A DNA stretch of 64,000 nt from Herbiconiux daphne (lineage in GTDB: Bacteria > Actinomycetota > Actinomycetes > Actinomycetales > Microbacteriaceae): assembly GCF_024979295.1 (NCBI RefSeq), contig NZ_JANLCJ010000001.1:620001-684000 (forward strand), read 5' to 3'. The notes under the pieces are model-generated. The model saw only the letters and a program-made list of their open reading frames with translations, was not told the DNA's origin and made no database searches. Positions 41,016 through 49,338 of this stretch are shown in pieces; position 1 is the stretch's first letter, and the number at the start of each line of letters is the position of its first letter. The translations under genes and the position numbers were made by a program.

Positions 41016-42308
41016 ATGAGACGCAAGGCACTGCTGGGCATCGGAGCCCTCGCTGTCGCCGGACTGCTGGGCGGCTGCGCGTTCGGCGGCGGAGGCACCG
41101 CCACGAGCAGCACCCCCGAAGGCCCTGTGACGCTGACGTTCCAGAGCCTGGCCTACCAGGACTCCACGGTCGCGGCGACGAAGGAGATCGTCGACTCGTG
41201 GAACGCCGACAACCCCGACATCCAGGTCGACCTGGTGCAGGGCAGCTGGGACAACGTGCACGACCAGCTGGTCACCCAGTTCCAGGGCGGCACCGCGCCC
41301 GACATCATCCACGACGAGTCGAGCGACATCCTGGGCTTCGCCAACCAGGGCTACCTGGCCGACATCGGCCCCTACCTCAGCGACGACGTGAAGAGCGCGG
41401 TCTCCGACGACGTGTGGGAGACGGTGACCACCTCCGACGGCAAGATCGTGGCGGCCCCGACCCTGCTGCAGACTTACGTGGCCTTCGCCAACACCGACGC
41501 CTTCGCCGCCGCCGGCGTCGAGGTGCCGACGGGCGACGAGCTGACCTGGGACGACCTGCAGGCCGACGCGAAACAGCTCACCTCGGGAGGCAACTTCGGC
41601 GTGGGCTGGGGCCTCAAGCAGCCCACCGCGGCCGTCATGAACACCGCCCTCGGCTTCGGCGGCACCTTCTTCGACGTCTCCGACGACGGATCGGCCACCA
41701 TCTCGGTGGGCGAGCCCGAGCTCGCGGTGCCCGAGAAGATCCACGCCATGGCCTACGACGACGCCTCGCTCGACCCCGTGACGTTGACCCAGTCGGGCTC
41801 CGACGTGCTGCCCGGCTTCCTCGGCGGCAAGTACGCCATGTACATCGGCGGCAACTTCCTCGCCCAGCAGATCACCGAGTCGGCACCCGACGGCTTCAAC
41901 TGGACGGTGCTGCCCCCGCTGGCCGGCAGCGACGGGCCGGTGCAGGCCGCCAACCCGCAGACCATGTCGGTGTCGGCCCAGAGCAAATACCCCGAGCAGG
42001 CCGCGAAGTTCATCGACTACTTCATGGGGGCCGACAACCAGGCGAAGCTCGCCCAGGGCGACTGGCTCATCCCCACCTCGTCGGCCGCCCGCGACGTCGT
42101 GGCCGAGCAGACCGCCGACACCCCGGTGTGGGCGCCCATCCTCGCCACCGGCGAAGACCTCTCGGGGGCTCCGTTCCAGAAGGCGTCGAACTACCCGCAG
42201 TGGAAAGACCAGTACGCCACCCCGGGTCTGCAGCAGTATTTCGCGAACTCGATCAGTCTCGACGACCTGAGCAAGCAGCTGACCGACGGCTGGGACTCGA
42301 TCGGTTGA
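41016..42308 (+). CDS. Extracellular sugar-binding lipoprotein
   Basis: A 430-residue family 1 solute-binding protein. It has a basic start, a hydrophobic stretch and the lipobox LLGGC (Cys near 22), so the mature protein is lipid-anchored outside the membrane. VTLTFQSLAYQDS and GGTAPDIIHDESSDILGFAN are typical of CUT1 binding proteins. It starts 34 bp after the permease genes with AAGGAGAG. A strong stem-loop follows its stop. The ligand is unknown but is probably a glycoside given the downstream enzymes. Confidence 0.94.
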   Translation: MRRKALLGIGALAVAGLLGGCAFGGGGTATSSTPEGPVTLTFQSLAYQDSTVAATKEIVDSWNADNPDIQVDLVQGSWDNVHDQLVTQFQGGTAPDIIHDESSDILGFANQGYLADIGPYLSDDVKSAVSDDVWETVTTSDGKIVAAPTLLQTYVAFANTDAFAAAGVEVPTGDELTWDDLQADAKQLTSGGNFGVGWGLKQPTAAVMNTALGFGGTFFDVSDDGSATISVGEPELAVPEKIHAMAYDDASLDPVTLTQSGSDVLPGFLGGKYAMYIGGNFLAQQITESAPDGFNWTVLPPLAGSDGPVQAANPQTMSVSAQSKYPEQAAKFIDYFMGADNQAKLAQGDWLIPTSSAARDVVAEQTADTPVWAPILATGEDLSGAPFQKASNYPQWKDQYATPGLQQYFANSISLDDLSKQLTDGWDSIG

Positions 42309-42312
42309 CCCC

Positions 42313-42353
42313 GGATGCCGCGTGCCCGCCGCATGGGCCGGCACGCGGCATCC
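42313..42353 (+). promoter_or_regulatory. Strong intercistronic stem-loop
   Basis: Perfect 14-bp arms (42313-42326 and 42340-42353) with a 13-nt loop start 5 nt after the binding-protein stop and end 42 nt before the next gene. There is no T tract. It may act as a partial terminator or as an mRNA stabiliser that raises binding-protein levels above those of the enzymes. Confidence 0.7.
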
Positions 42354-42395
42354 CGCACCACCCCACACGACTGAAGTTCACGAAGGAGAACGCAC

Positions 42396-43538
42396 ATGGA
42401 CCTGCTCGAGGACAAGGCAACCGGAGCGCTCGCCGGGGCCGCCGTGGGCGACTCCCTCGGCGGAGCCGCGGAGGGCAACACCCCGGAGGCCATCCAAGAG
42501 CGCTACGCCGGGTTCATCGAGGGGATCGTGCCGCCGTTCCTCGCCGACTGGCGGAATGCTCGGCCCATCGCGCCCTATCACAAGGGCGACGGCCACGTCA
42601 CCGACGACACACTCATGACGACGGCGCTGGTGGAGGTCTACGACACCGTGCGCGACCACCTCGACGCCTACGCGATCGCCGATCATCTCGTGCCGCTGCT
42701 GATCGGAGAGCGGCGCTGGATTCCCGAGCTCGAGACCGACGCCATCCTGCTGCAGCGGCTCTTCCTGGCCGAGAAGTGGCTCGTGGCGCGACTGCACTAC
42801 GGGCACATCGACCCCCGCGAGGCGGGCGTCGGCAACATCGTGAACTGCGGCGCCACCATGTACATGGCGCCGGTCGGCATCGCCAACGCCGGGTCGCCGC
42901 TCGGCGCCTACACCGAGGCGATCGACGTGGCCGGCGCGCACCAGTCGAGCTACGGCCGCGAGGCCGCGGGGGTCTACGCCGCGTGCGTCGCCGAGGCGAT
43001 GCGCCCGGGCGCGACGGTCACCTCGGTGATCGATGTCGCCCTCGCCCTGGCCAAAGACGGCACCCGCGACGCGATCGACGCCGTGGTCACCGCGGCCTCG
43101 TCGCTCGGAGAGTGGCGATCGTCGCTCGCCGGCATCCGCGAGGCCGTCGCGCCCTTCGACACCGTGGGCCCGAATTACCGGACGCCCGCTCGTGACGCCC
43201 GCATTCCGAGCCGCACCAAGTCGATCGAGGAGTTGCCGGTCGCGCTCGGCATGCTCGTGCTCGCCGGGGGCGACTACCGCGAGACCGTGCTCGGCGCGGT
43301 CAACTACGGCCGCGACTCCGACTCGATCGCGGTGATGGGCGGTTCCATCGCCGGTGCGCTGGGCGGGCGGGCCGTGGTTCCGGATGCCTGGGTGAGCGAG
43401 ATCAGCGAGGCCAGCCGCATGGACATCACCGCCCCCGGCGCCGTGATGGCCTCGGTGGCGAAAGACGTCTGGCGCAAAGACCGCGCCCGCTGGGACGAGC
43501 GGGCCGCGCTGCTCGGCGATCTCGTCGGAGCCGAGTGA
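42396..43538 (+). CDS. ADP-ribosylglycohydrolase-family protein (first)
   Basis: A 380-residue all-helical protein of the DraG/ARH fold. GALAGAAVGDSLGGAAEG opens the domain. GHVTDDTLMTTALVEVYD supplies the first metal-binding Asp pair, and NYGRDSDSIAVMGGSIAGAL supplies the second. Family enzymes remove ADP-ribose from proteins or nucleic acid, or cleave other ribosyl or N-glycosidic links. Inside a sugar-uptake operon I infer a glycosidic bond in an imported compound. It starts 87 bp after the binding-protein gene with AAGGAG, and the next gene overlaps it (GTGA). Confidence 0.9.
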   Translation: MDLLEDKATGALAGAAVGDSLGGAAEGNTPEAIQERYAGFIEGIVPPFLADWRNARPIAPYHKGDGHVTDDTLMTTALVEVYDTVRDHLDAYAIADHLVPLLIGERRWIPELETDAILLQRLFLAEKWLVARLHYGHIDPREAGVGNIVNCGATMYMAPVGIANAGSPLGAYTEAIDVAGAHQSSYGREAAGVYAACVAEAMRPGATVTSVIDVALALAKDGTRDAIDAVVTAASSLGEWRSSLAGIREAVAPFDTVGPNYRTPARDARIPSRTKSIEELPVALGMLVLAGGDYRETVLGAVNYGRDSDSIAVMGGSIAGALGGRAVVPDAWVSEISEASRMDITAPGAVMASVAKDVWRKDRARWDERAALLGDLVGAE

Positions 43539-44989
43539 CGGTGCTGCGGTTGAGCTGGACCCAGCCCGAAGACCTCGTGCCGCACGGCCTGCGGGCCGCG
43601 CGCCTCGATGGTGTGCCGGTCGACGACCTCGAGGCGGAGTGGGTGGCCGCGGGGGGCACATTGAGCGCCCCCGTGAGCGGAGCGACCCCCGAACCCGCGC
43701 CGGAAGCGCTGCGGCAGCGGGGTCGCGACATCCTGAGCCGTCTCGACGAGCGTGCGGTTCCCGATGCCCTCCGGCTCGCAGAACCTGACGAGCTCGACGA
43801 GATTCTCGACCTGGCTCCGGATGCGCCGGTGCACGTCGGCGACCCGGGTCGCGACGACGTCTTCGACCGGGTGCACGGCGCCTGGCTCGGGCGTGCGGCG
43901 GGTTGTCTGCTCGGCAAGCCGGTGGAGAAGATTCCGCGCGAGGGCATCCGGGCCATCGCGCAGAGCACGGGCAATTGGCCGATCCGGTCGTATTTCACCG
44001 AGATCGGGCTCGACCCCGCGCTCGCCGCCCGCTACCCGTGGAATCGCCGCAGCCGGCCGACCAGCCTGGTCGAGAACATCGACGGCATGCCCGAAGACGA
44101 CGACCTCAACTTTCCGCTCATCGCGCTCGACCTGCTCGAGCGGGTCGGCGACGGGCTGACGACCGACGACGTGGCCCTGTCGTGGCTCGCGAACCTGCCG
44201 GGCGGGCGGGTGTTCACCGCCGAGCGCATCGCCTACCGCAACCTGCTCGACGGCTACGAGCCCGACATCGCCGGGGCGGTGCGCAACCCGTTCCGCGACT
44301 GGATCGGGGCGCAGATCAGAACGGATGTCTACGGCTGGGCGCACCCGGGCGACCCCCGGGCGGCGGCACGGCCAGCGTTCGCCGACGCGCGGCTGACGCA
44401 CGGGCGCAACGGGCTCTACGGCGCGCTGTTCGCGGCCGCGGCGTGCTCGGCGGCGGTCGTTGTGGGCGAGGCTTCCGCGGGGTCCGGGGACTCGGGCATC
44501 GACGCCGTGCTCGAGGCGGGGCTCTCGGTGGTGCCCGCGGGCAGCCGTTACGCCCGAGCCATCGCGCTCGGCGCGGAGCTCGGCCGGGGCGAGCTGCCGG
44601 TGGAGCAGGCGCTCGACGCGATCTATGCCGCCTTCGGCGAGCTGCACTGGGTGCACGTGCTCAACAACGCGGCCGTGCTGGCGTTCGCGCTTACGCGGGG
44701 TGCGGGCGATTTCGAGAGCACGATCACCCTCGCGGTGACCGGCGGCTGGGACACCGACTCGGTGGGAGCCACGGCCGGGTCGATCGCGGGCGCGCTGACC
44801 GGGGCATCCGGGTTGCCGGCGCGGTGGATCGATCCGCTGCACAACCGTCTCGCGACGAGCGTGCCGGGCTTCGACGGCGTCGGGTTCGACGAGCTGGCCC
44901 GGCGAACGGTGGCCGTGGCAGTGCTCGCGGAACCCGCGGGCGGTGCGGCACCGGGCGGTGCGCGAGGCGCGGACGGGAGCGGGCGATGA
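43535..44989 (+). CDS. ADP-ribosylglycohydrolase-family protein (second, extended)
   Basis: A 484-residue protein. An N-terminal ~105-residue extension (LRLSWTQPEDLVPHGLRAAR) of unknown fold precedes the DraG/ARH domain (VHGAWLGRAAGCLLGKPVEK). The metal motif is ENIDGMPEDDDLNFPL, and the C-terminal motif is GGWDTDSVGATAGSIAGALT. It is clearly a different subfamily from the gene before it rather than a recent duplicate. GTG 43535 overlaps the previous stop, and its own stop overlaps the next ATG. Two such hydrolases in one operon may act on different bonds or sequential substrates. Confidence 0.9.
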   Translation: MTVLRLSWTQPEDLVPHGLRAARLDGVPVDDLEAEWVAAGGTLSAPVSGATPEPAPEALRQRGRDILSRLDERAVPDALRLAEPDELDEILDLAPDAPVHVGDPGRDDVFDRVHGAWLGRAAGCLLGKPVEKIPREGIRAIAQSTGNWPIRSYFTEIGLDPALAARYPWNRRSRPTSLVENIDGMPEDDDLNFPLIALDLLERVGDGLTTDDVALSWLANLPGGRVFTAERIAYRNLLDGYEPDIAGAVRNPFRDWIGAQIRTDVYGWAHPGDPRAAARPAFADARLTHGRNGLYGALFAAAACSAAVVVGEASAGSGDSGIDAVLEAGLSVVPAGSRYARAIALGAELGRGELPVEQALDAIYAAFGELHWVHVLNNAAVLAFALTRGAGDFESTITLAVTGGWDTDSVGATAGSIAGALTGASGLPARWIDPLHNRLATSVPGFDGVGFDELARRTVAVAVLAEPAGGAAPGGARGADGSGR

Positions 44990-47229
44990 GCGCGGGAACG
45001 CGGCCGACCGAGACGGAGACGGGAGGCCGGCTGAGCGCTGACGTCGTGGATGTCGCGGAGGAGCGGCACGCCGGCGTGCCGGACGCGGCCGTCGAGGCGC
45101 AGGTCGAGGTTGAGGTCGATGTCGACGAGGCGAACACGAATCAGCGGAATCCGCTCGTGCCGCGGCCGATCGACCTGCCGACCGTGCTGCCACTCGATGG
45201 GGATCTCGAGCCCGAGGTGGGCGACATCGCGAAGATCTTCGCCGCGCCCGACGACCCCGCGGAGTGGCCCGCCTGGCGGCAGGCCCTCGCGCGATGGCGT
45301 GACGAGGCCCACGCCCGGCTCGGCTATGACGGGACGATCTACGACCGCGCCGAGACCTCGTGGACCCGGTCGTGCTACAGCGTCGCCCAGGTCTGGCTCT
45401 GGGACGAACGGCTCTTCGACCGCGCCACCGGCCGCTTCTCGGTCGACCGTCTTCTCGACGCCACCGCCGACCTCGGCGGGTTCGACGGCGTCGTGCTGTG
45501 GCACGCCTACCCGGTGATCGGCATCGACGACCGCAACCAGTTCGACTTCTACCGCGACGTGCCGGGCCTCGTCGAGCTCGTCGCCGAGTTGCACGGCCGC
45601 GGCATCCGGGTGTTCGTCGACTACAACCCGTGGGACACCGGCACCCGCCGAGCCGCGCGCGACGACGCAGCCGAGCTGGCCCTCGTGGCCGGCGAACTCG
45701 GGGTCGACGGGGTGTTTCTCGACACCATGAAAGAGGGCGATTCGCGACTCATCGACACGTTGTCGAACGCCGAGCCGCCGCTCGTGCTCGAGGGCGAGTC
45801 GCGGGTGCCCAACCAGCGCATCGAAGACCATCAACTCAGCTGGGCGCAGTGGTTCGCCGACAGCCGTGCGCCCGGCGTGATGCGCGCGCACTGGTTCGAG
45901 CAGCGGCACATGATGCACTCGACGCGGCGGTGGAACCGCGACCACAGCGACGAACTGCAGTCGGCCTTCCTGAACGGCACCGGCATGCTCGTGTGGGACA
46001 CCGTGTTCGGCGTCTGGGTCGGCTGGAACGAGCGCGACAAGACCACGCTGCGACGGATGCTGCGGGTGCAGCGTGCACTCGCCGACGTGTTCTCGGGCGG
46101 GGAGTGGACGCCGCTGGTCGACGCGACCGGGTCGGCGCTCGCCGCGGGCGTGTACGCCTCGCGGTTCGAGCTCGGCCCGGTGACGGTGTGGACGCTCGTC
46201 AACCGCGGCGAGCACGCCTTCACGGGCGAGGCCCTCGACCCGGCGGCCCTGCTCCCGGCCGAGACGATTCCCTCCGACGCGACCTCGGGCGCGGGAGGCG
46301 ACGGGGTGGCGGTGTTCGACGTGACCTCGGGGGTGCGGCTGGGCACATCGGCGAACCTGGTGGTTCCCGCGCGCGGGGTGGCCGCGGTCGTTCGCGTGCG
46401 CGGAGACGAGCCGGGCTGGCTGGCGCAGCTGCTGGCGGATGCCGCTGGGGATACCGCCGCGGATGCCTCCCGTGATTCCTCGGCGACGGATGCCACCTTT
46501 CCGGCGCGCGAGGCCGTGCGGCGGGTGCCCGAGCGGTCGACGGGGGAGCCGCCCGCCGACGCCGTGCGCCTCACCGCCGGGGAGCGGGAACTGCCGATGA
46601 CCTACCGCCGCCGGGAGACCGGCTCCTACCAGGGCGCGCCCTATGTGGAGGAGTGGAAGCCGCTCGCCCCGCGCCTGCACGACCCCCGCACCGAGACGCA
46701 CCGGGTGCGGCTGGGCGACGTCGCGGTCGCCGCCCGCGAGGTCACCGACGCCGAGTTCGCCGCGTTCCTCGCGGCGACCGGCTACCGCCCGGCCACCGCG
46801 AACCGGTTCTTGACGACGTGGAGCGCCGACGGCCGGCCGCCCGGCGAGGGGGCGGCATCCGTCACCCACGTCGGCCTCGACGACGCCCGCGCCTTCGCCG
46901 CCTGGGCCGGAGCGCGCCTGCCGACAGAGTTCGAGTGGCAGGCGGCAGCGGGCGAACCCGGGTTCGAGCGGGCCGAACCCCTGGTATGGAACTGGACCGA
47001 GAGCGAGCACGACGACGGCATCACCCGGTTCGTGATGCTGAAGGGCGGCAGCGACCACGAGAGCCTCGGCAGCGACTGGTACACCGACGGCGGCCCGCGT
47101 TCGCCCGAGTTCAGCCTGAAGTTGCTGCTGCCCGGCCTCGGTCTCGAGCGGTCGCCGAGCATCGGCTTTCGGCTGGCGTGGGACCTCGGGCAGCCGGGCG
47201 CCGCCGGAGCGGAAGGGCAGACCTCATGA
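44986..47229 (+). CDS. Glycosidase-like barrel fused to an FGE/SUMF1-fold domain
   Basis: A 747-residue protein without signal peptide. Residues 1-55 are low complexity and acidic. From about 85 to 400 a TIM-barrel-like region appears (GFDGVVLWHAYPVIGIDDRN, IRVFVDYNPWDTGTRR, ELGVDGVFLDTMKEG, PPLVLEGES) that resembles glycoside hydrolases, with Asp/Glu at strand ends. A beta-rich section follows. From about 570 to 740 the fold is that of formylglycine-generating enzyme relatives (VTDAEFAAFLAATGYRP, LPTEFEWQAAAGEP, FVMLKGGSDHESLG, SIGFRLAWD). The Cys pair that FGE uses for copper is absent. It is coupled to both neighbours. Confidence 0.75.
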   Translation: MSAGTRPTETETGGRLSADVVDVAEERHAGVPDAAVEAQVEVEVDVDEANTNQRNPLVPRPIDLPTVLPLDGDLEPEVGDIAKIFAAPDDPAEWPAWRQALARWRDEAHARLGYDGTIYDRAETSWTRSCYSVAQVWLWDERLFDRATGRFSVDRLLDATADLGGFDGVVLWHAYPVIGIDDRNQFDFYRDVPGLVELVAELHGRGIRVFVDYNPWDTGTRRAARDDAAELALVAGELGVDGVFLDTMKEGDSRLIDTLSNAEPPLVLEGESRVPNQRIEDHQLSWAQWFADSRAPGVMRAHWFEQRHMMHSTRRWNRDHSDELQSAFLNGTGMLVWDTVFGVWVGWNERDKTTLRRMLRVQRALADVFSGGEWTPLVDATGSALAAGVYASRFELGPVTVWTLVNRGEHAFTGEALDPAALLPAETIPSDATSGAGGDGVAVFDVTSGVRLGTSANLVVPARGVAAVVRVRGDEPGWLAQLLADAAGDTAADASRDSSATDATFPAREAVRRVPERSTGEPPADAVRLTAGERELPMTYRRRETGSYQGAPYVEEWKPLAPRLHDPRTETHRVRLGDVAVAAREVTDAEFAAFLAATGYRPATANRFLTTWSADGRPPGEGAASVTHVGLDDARAFAAWAGARLPTEFEWQAAAGEPGFERAEPLVWNWTESEHDDGITRFVMLKGGSDHESLGSDWYTDGGPRSPEFSLKLLLPGLGLERSPSIGFRLAWDLGQPGAAGAEGQTS

Positions 47230-48437
47230 CCGAGAACAGCTCCACCGCGGCATCCGCCCCGCTCGTCGGCCTGCGGGTGCTCGACATCTCGACCCTCTTC
47301 GCCGGCCCGCTGGCCGCCACGTTCTTAGGTGACTTCGGGGCCGACGTGATCAAGGTCGAGCATCCGCGAAAACCGGATGCCGCGCGCGGGCACGGGCCGG
47401 CGAAGAACGGCGTCAACCTGTGGTGGAAGACGCTGGGGCGCAACAAGCGCACCGTCACGATCGACCTCGGCAGCCGCGACGGCGCCGAGCTGCTGCTCGC
47501 GCTGGTGGCCGAGGCCGACGTGCTGATCGAGAACTTCCGGCCCGGCACCCTGGAGCGCTGGGGGCTCGGGCCCGAGGTGCTGCACGACGCGAACCCGCGA
47601 CTGGTGATCGCCCGCGTCACGGCGTTCGGCCAGTTCGGCCCCTACTCGAACCGGCCCGGATTCGGCAGTCTGGCCGAGGCGATGAGTGGATTCGCGGCTC
47701 TGACGGGCGAGCCCGACGGGCCACCGACCCTTCCGCCGTTCGGTCTCGCCGATGGCATCGCAGCGCTCGCCACCGCCTACGCGGTCATGGTGGCGCTTCG
47801 AGGGGCCGAGGCGACCGGCCGGGGCGAGGTGATCGACCTGGCCATCATCGAGCCGATCCTCATGCTGCTCGGCGGCCAGATCACCGCGTTCGACCAGCTC
47901 GGAACCGTGCAGCCCCGCACGGGCAACCGCTCGGTCAACAACGCCCCCCGCAACGTCTACCGCACGGCCGACGGCGACTGGGTGGCGGTCTCGACCAGTT
48001 CGCAGTCGATCGCCGAACGCGTGCTGACGCTCGTCGGGCGCCCCGATCTGGTGGCGCAGCCGTGGTTCGGGTCGGGGCACGAGCGCGCGCAGCACGCCGA
48101 CGAACTCGACGACGCCGTGGGCGCCTGGATCGCCGCACGCTCGACCGACGAGGTGGTGCGGCTGTTCGAACAGGCCCAGGCCGCCGTGGCGAAGGTGCTC
48201 GACGTGAGCGGTGTTCTCGCCGATCCGCAGTACGCCGCCATCGGCACGGTGCAGACGGTCGACGACGACGAGCTCGGACCGATCCGCATGCAGAACGTGC
48301 TGTTCCGGCTGTCGGGCACGCCGGGCGGCATCCGCTGGGCGGGCCGGCAGCACGGCGCCGACAGCGCGGAGGTGCTCGCCGAGATCGGCGTCACGCCCGA
48401 ACAGCTGGCCGCCCTGCGCGAGCGGGGGATCGTGTGA
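47226..48437 (+). CDS. Family III CoA-transferase (CaiB/BaiF type)
   Basis: A 403-residue enzyme. GLRVLDISTLFAGPLAATFL opens it, followed by DFGADVIKVEHP and LGRNKRTVTIDL. LIENFRPGTLERWGLG and VTAFGQFGPYSNRPGF come next, then GLADGIAAL, whose Asp is the expected catalytic residue that forms the acyl anhydride. Such enzymes move CoA between carboxylic acids, for example from succinyl-CoA. Directly followed by a CitE-like lyase (GTGA overlap), it probably activates an acid for cleavage. It is part of the ABC/glycohydrolase operon. Confidence 0.93.
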   Translation: MTENSSTAASAPLVGLRVLDISTLFAGPLAATFLGDFGADVIKVEHPRKPDAARGHGPAKNGVNLWWKTLGRNKRTVTIDLGSRDGAELLLALVAEADVLIENFRPGTLERWGLGPEVLHDANPRLVIARVTAFGQFGPYSNRPGFGSLAEAMSGFAALTGEPDGPPTLPPFGLADGIAALATAYAVMVALRGAEATGRGEVIDLAIIEPILMLLGGQITAFDQLGTVQPRTGNRSVNNAPRNVYRTADGDWVAVSTSSQSIAERVLTLVGRPDLVAQPWFGSGHERAQHADELDDAVGAWIAARSTDEVVRLFEQAQAAVAKVLDVSGVLADPQYAAIGTVQTVDDDELGPIRMQNVLFRLSGTPGGIRWAGRQHGADSAEVLAEIGVTPEQLAALRERGIV

Positions 48438-49303
48438 GCGCCGCACCGGTCACCGCCCTCTATGTGCCGGGCGACCGCCCCGACCGGTTCGGCAAAGCGG
48501 TCGCCACAGGGGTCGACGTCGTCATCCTCGACCTCGAAGACGCCGTAGCCGGGCCCGCGAAGGCCGCCGCGCGCGACAACGTGATGGCGTGGCTCGAGGC
48601 GACGGCGCCGGATGCCCCGGCCTTTGATGCCCCCGCCGCTGATGCCCCGGCCGCCCCGGATGCCGCCACCCGGCCGATCGTGCAGGTGCGCGTGAACGAC
48701 GGCGACGACGCCGACCTCGCCGCGCTCGCGGCACTCGGCGCGGCCGCACGGGCGGGCGTCGAGCTGCGCCTGCCGAAGGTGGAGTCGACACCCCAGCTCG
48801 ACCGCGTGCACCACCTGCTGCCCGGCATGCCGGTGACCGCCCTGATCGAGACCGCGCTCGGCGTGGAACGAGCCGCGCAGATCGCGGTCCACCCCGCGGT
48901 CACGCGCCTCGGGCTCGGTGAGTCCGACCTCGCGAGCGATCTCGGCACCCGTGCGCCCGAGGTGCTCGACCACGTGCGCATCCGGCTGCTGCTCGCCGCG
49001 AGGTCGGCCGGGCTGCCGGCGCCGATGCTCTCGGCCTACCCGGCGATCGGCGACCTCGACGGCCTGCGGCTCGACACCGAGCGGGGCCGTCGGCTCGGCT
49101 GGTTCGGTCGTGCCGCCATCCACCCGTCGCAGCTCGCGGTGATCGCCGAGGTCTTCCGGCCGCAGGCCGACGAGCTGCTCTGGGCCCGCGAGGTGATCGC
49201 CGCCGTCTCGGGCGGCGGCGTCGCCCGGCTCGGGAACGGAGACATGGTCGACCAGGCGATGGCCGGCCGGGCGCGAGCGATTCTGGAGCGCGCCGAACAC
49301 TGA
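48434..49303 (+). CDS. CitE/HpcH-type CoA ester lyase
   Basis: A 289-residue TIM-barrel lyase. ALYVPGDRPDRFGKA and VILDLEDAVAGPAKAAAR are the family start, with the acid pair that binds Mg. LRLPKVES and ALIETALGVERAA follow, with LGLGESDLASDL later. It should split a 3-hydroxyacyl-CoA such as malyl-, citramalyl- or a related CoA into acetyl-CoA or propionyl-CoA plus a 2-oxoacid. Residues 56-79 are an Ala/Pro/Asp low-complexity insert. It is the last gene of the operon and overlaps the CoA-transferase gene. Confidence 0.9.
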   Translation: MSAAPVTALYVPGDRPDRFGKAVATGVDVVILDLEDAVAGPAKAAARDNVMAWLEATAPDAPAFDAPAADAPAAPDAATRPIVQVRVNDGDDADLAALAALGAAARAGVELRLPKVESTPQLDRVHHLLPGMPVTALIETALGVERAAQIAVHPAVTRLGLGESDLASDLGTRAPEVLDHVRIRLLLAARSAGLPAPMLSAYPAIGDLDGLRLDTERGRRLGWFGRAAIHPSQLAVIAEVFRPQADELLWAREVIAAVSGGGVARLGNGDMVDQAMAGRARAILERAEH

Positions 49304-49338
49304 GCACCCGAGATCCATCACGAAGAAGGGGAACCACG

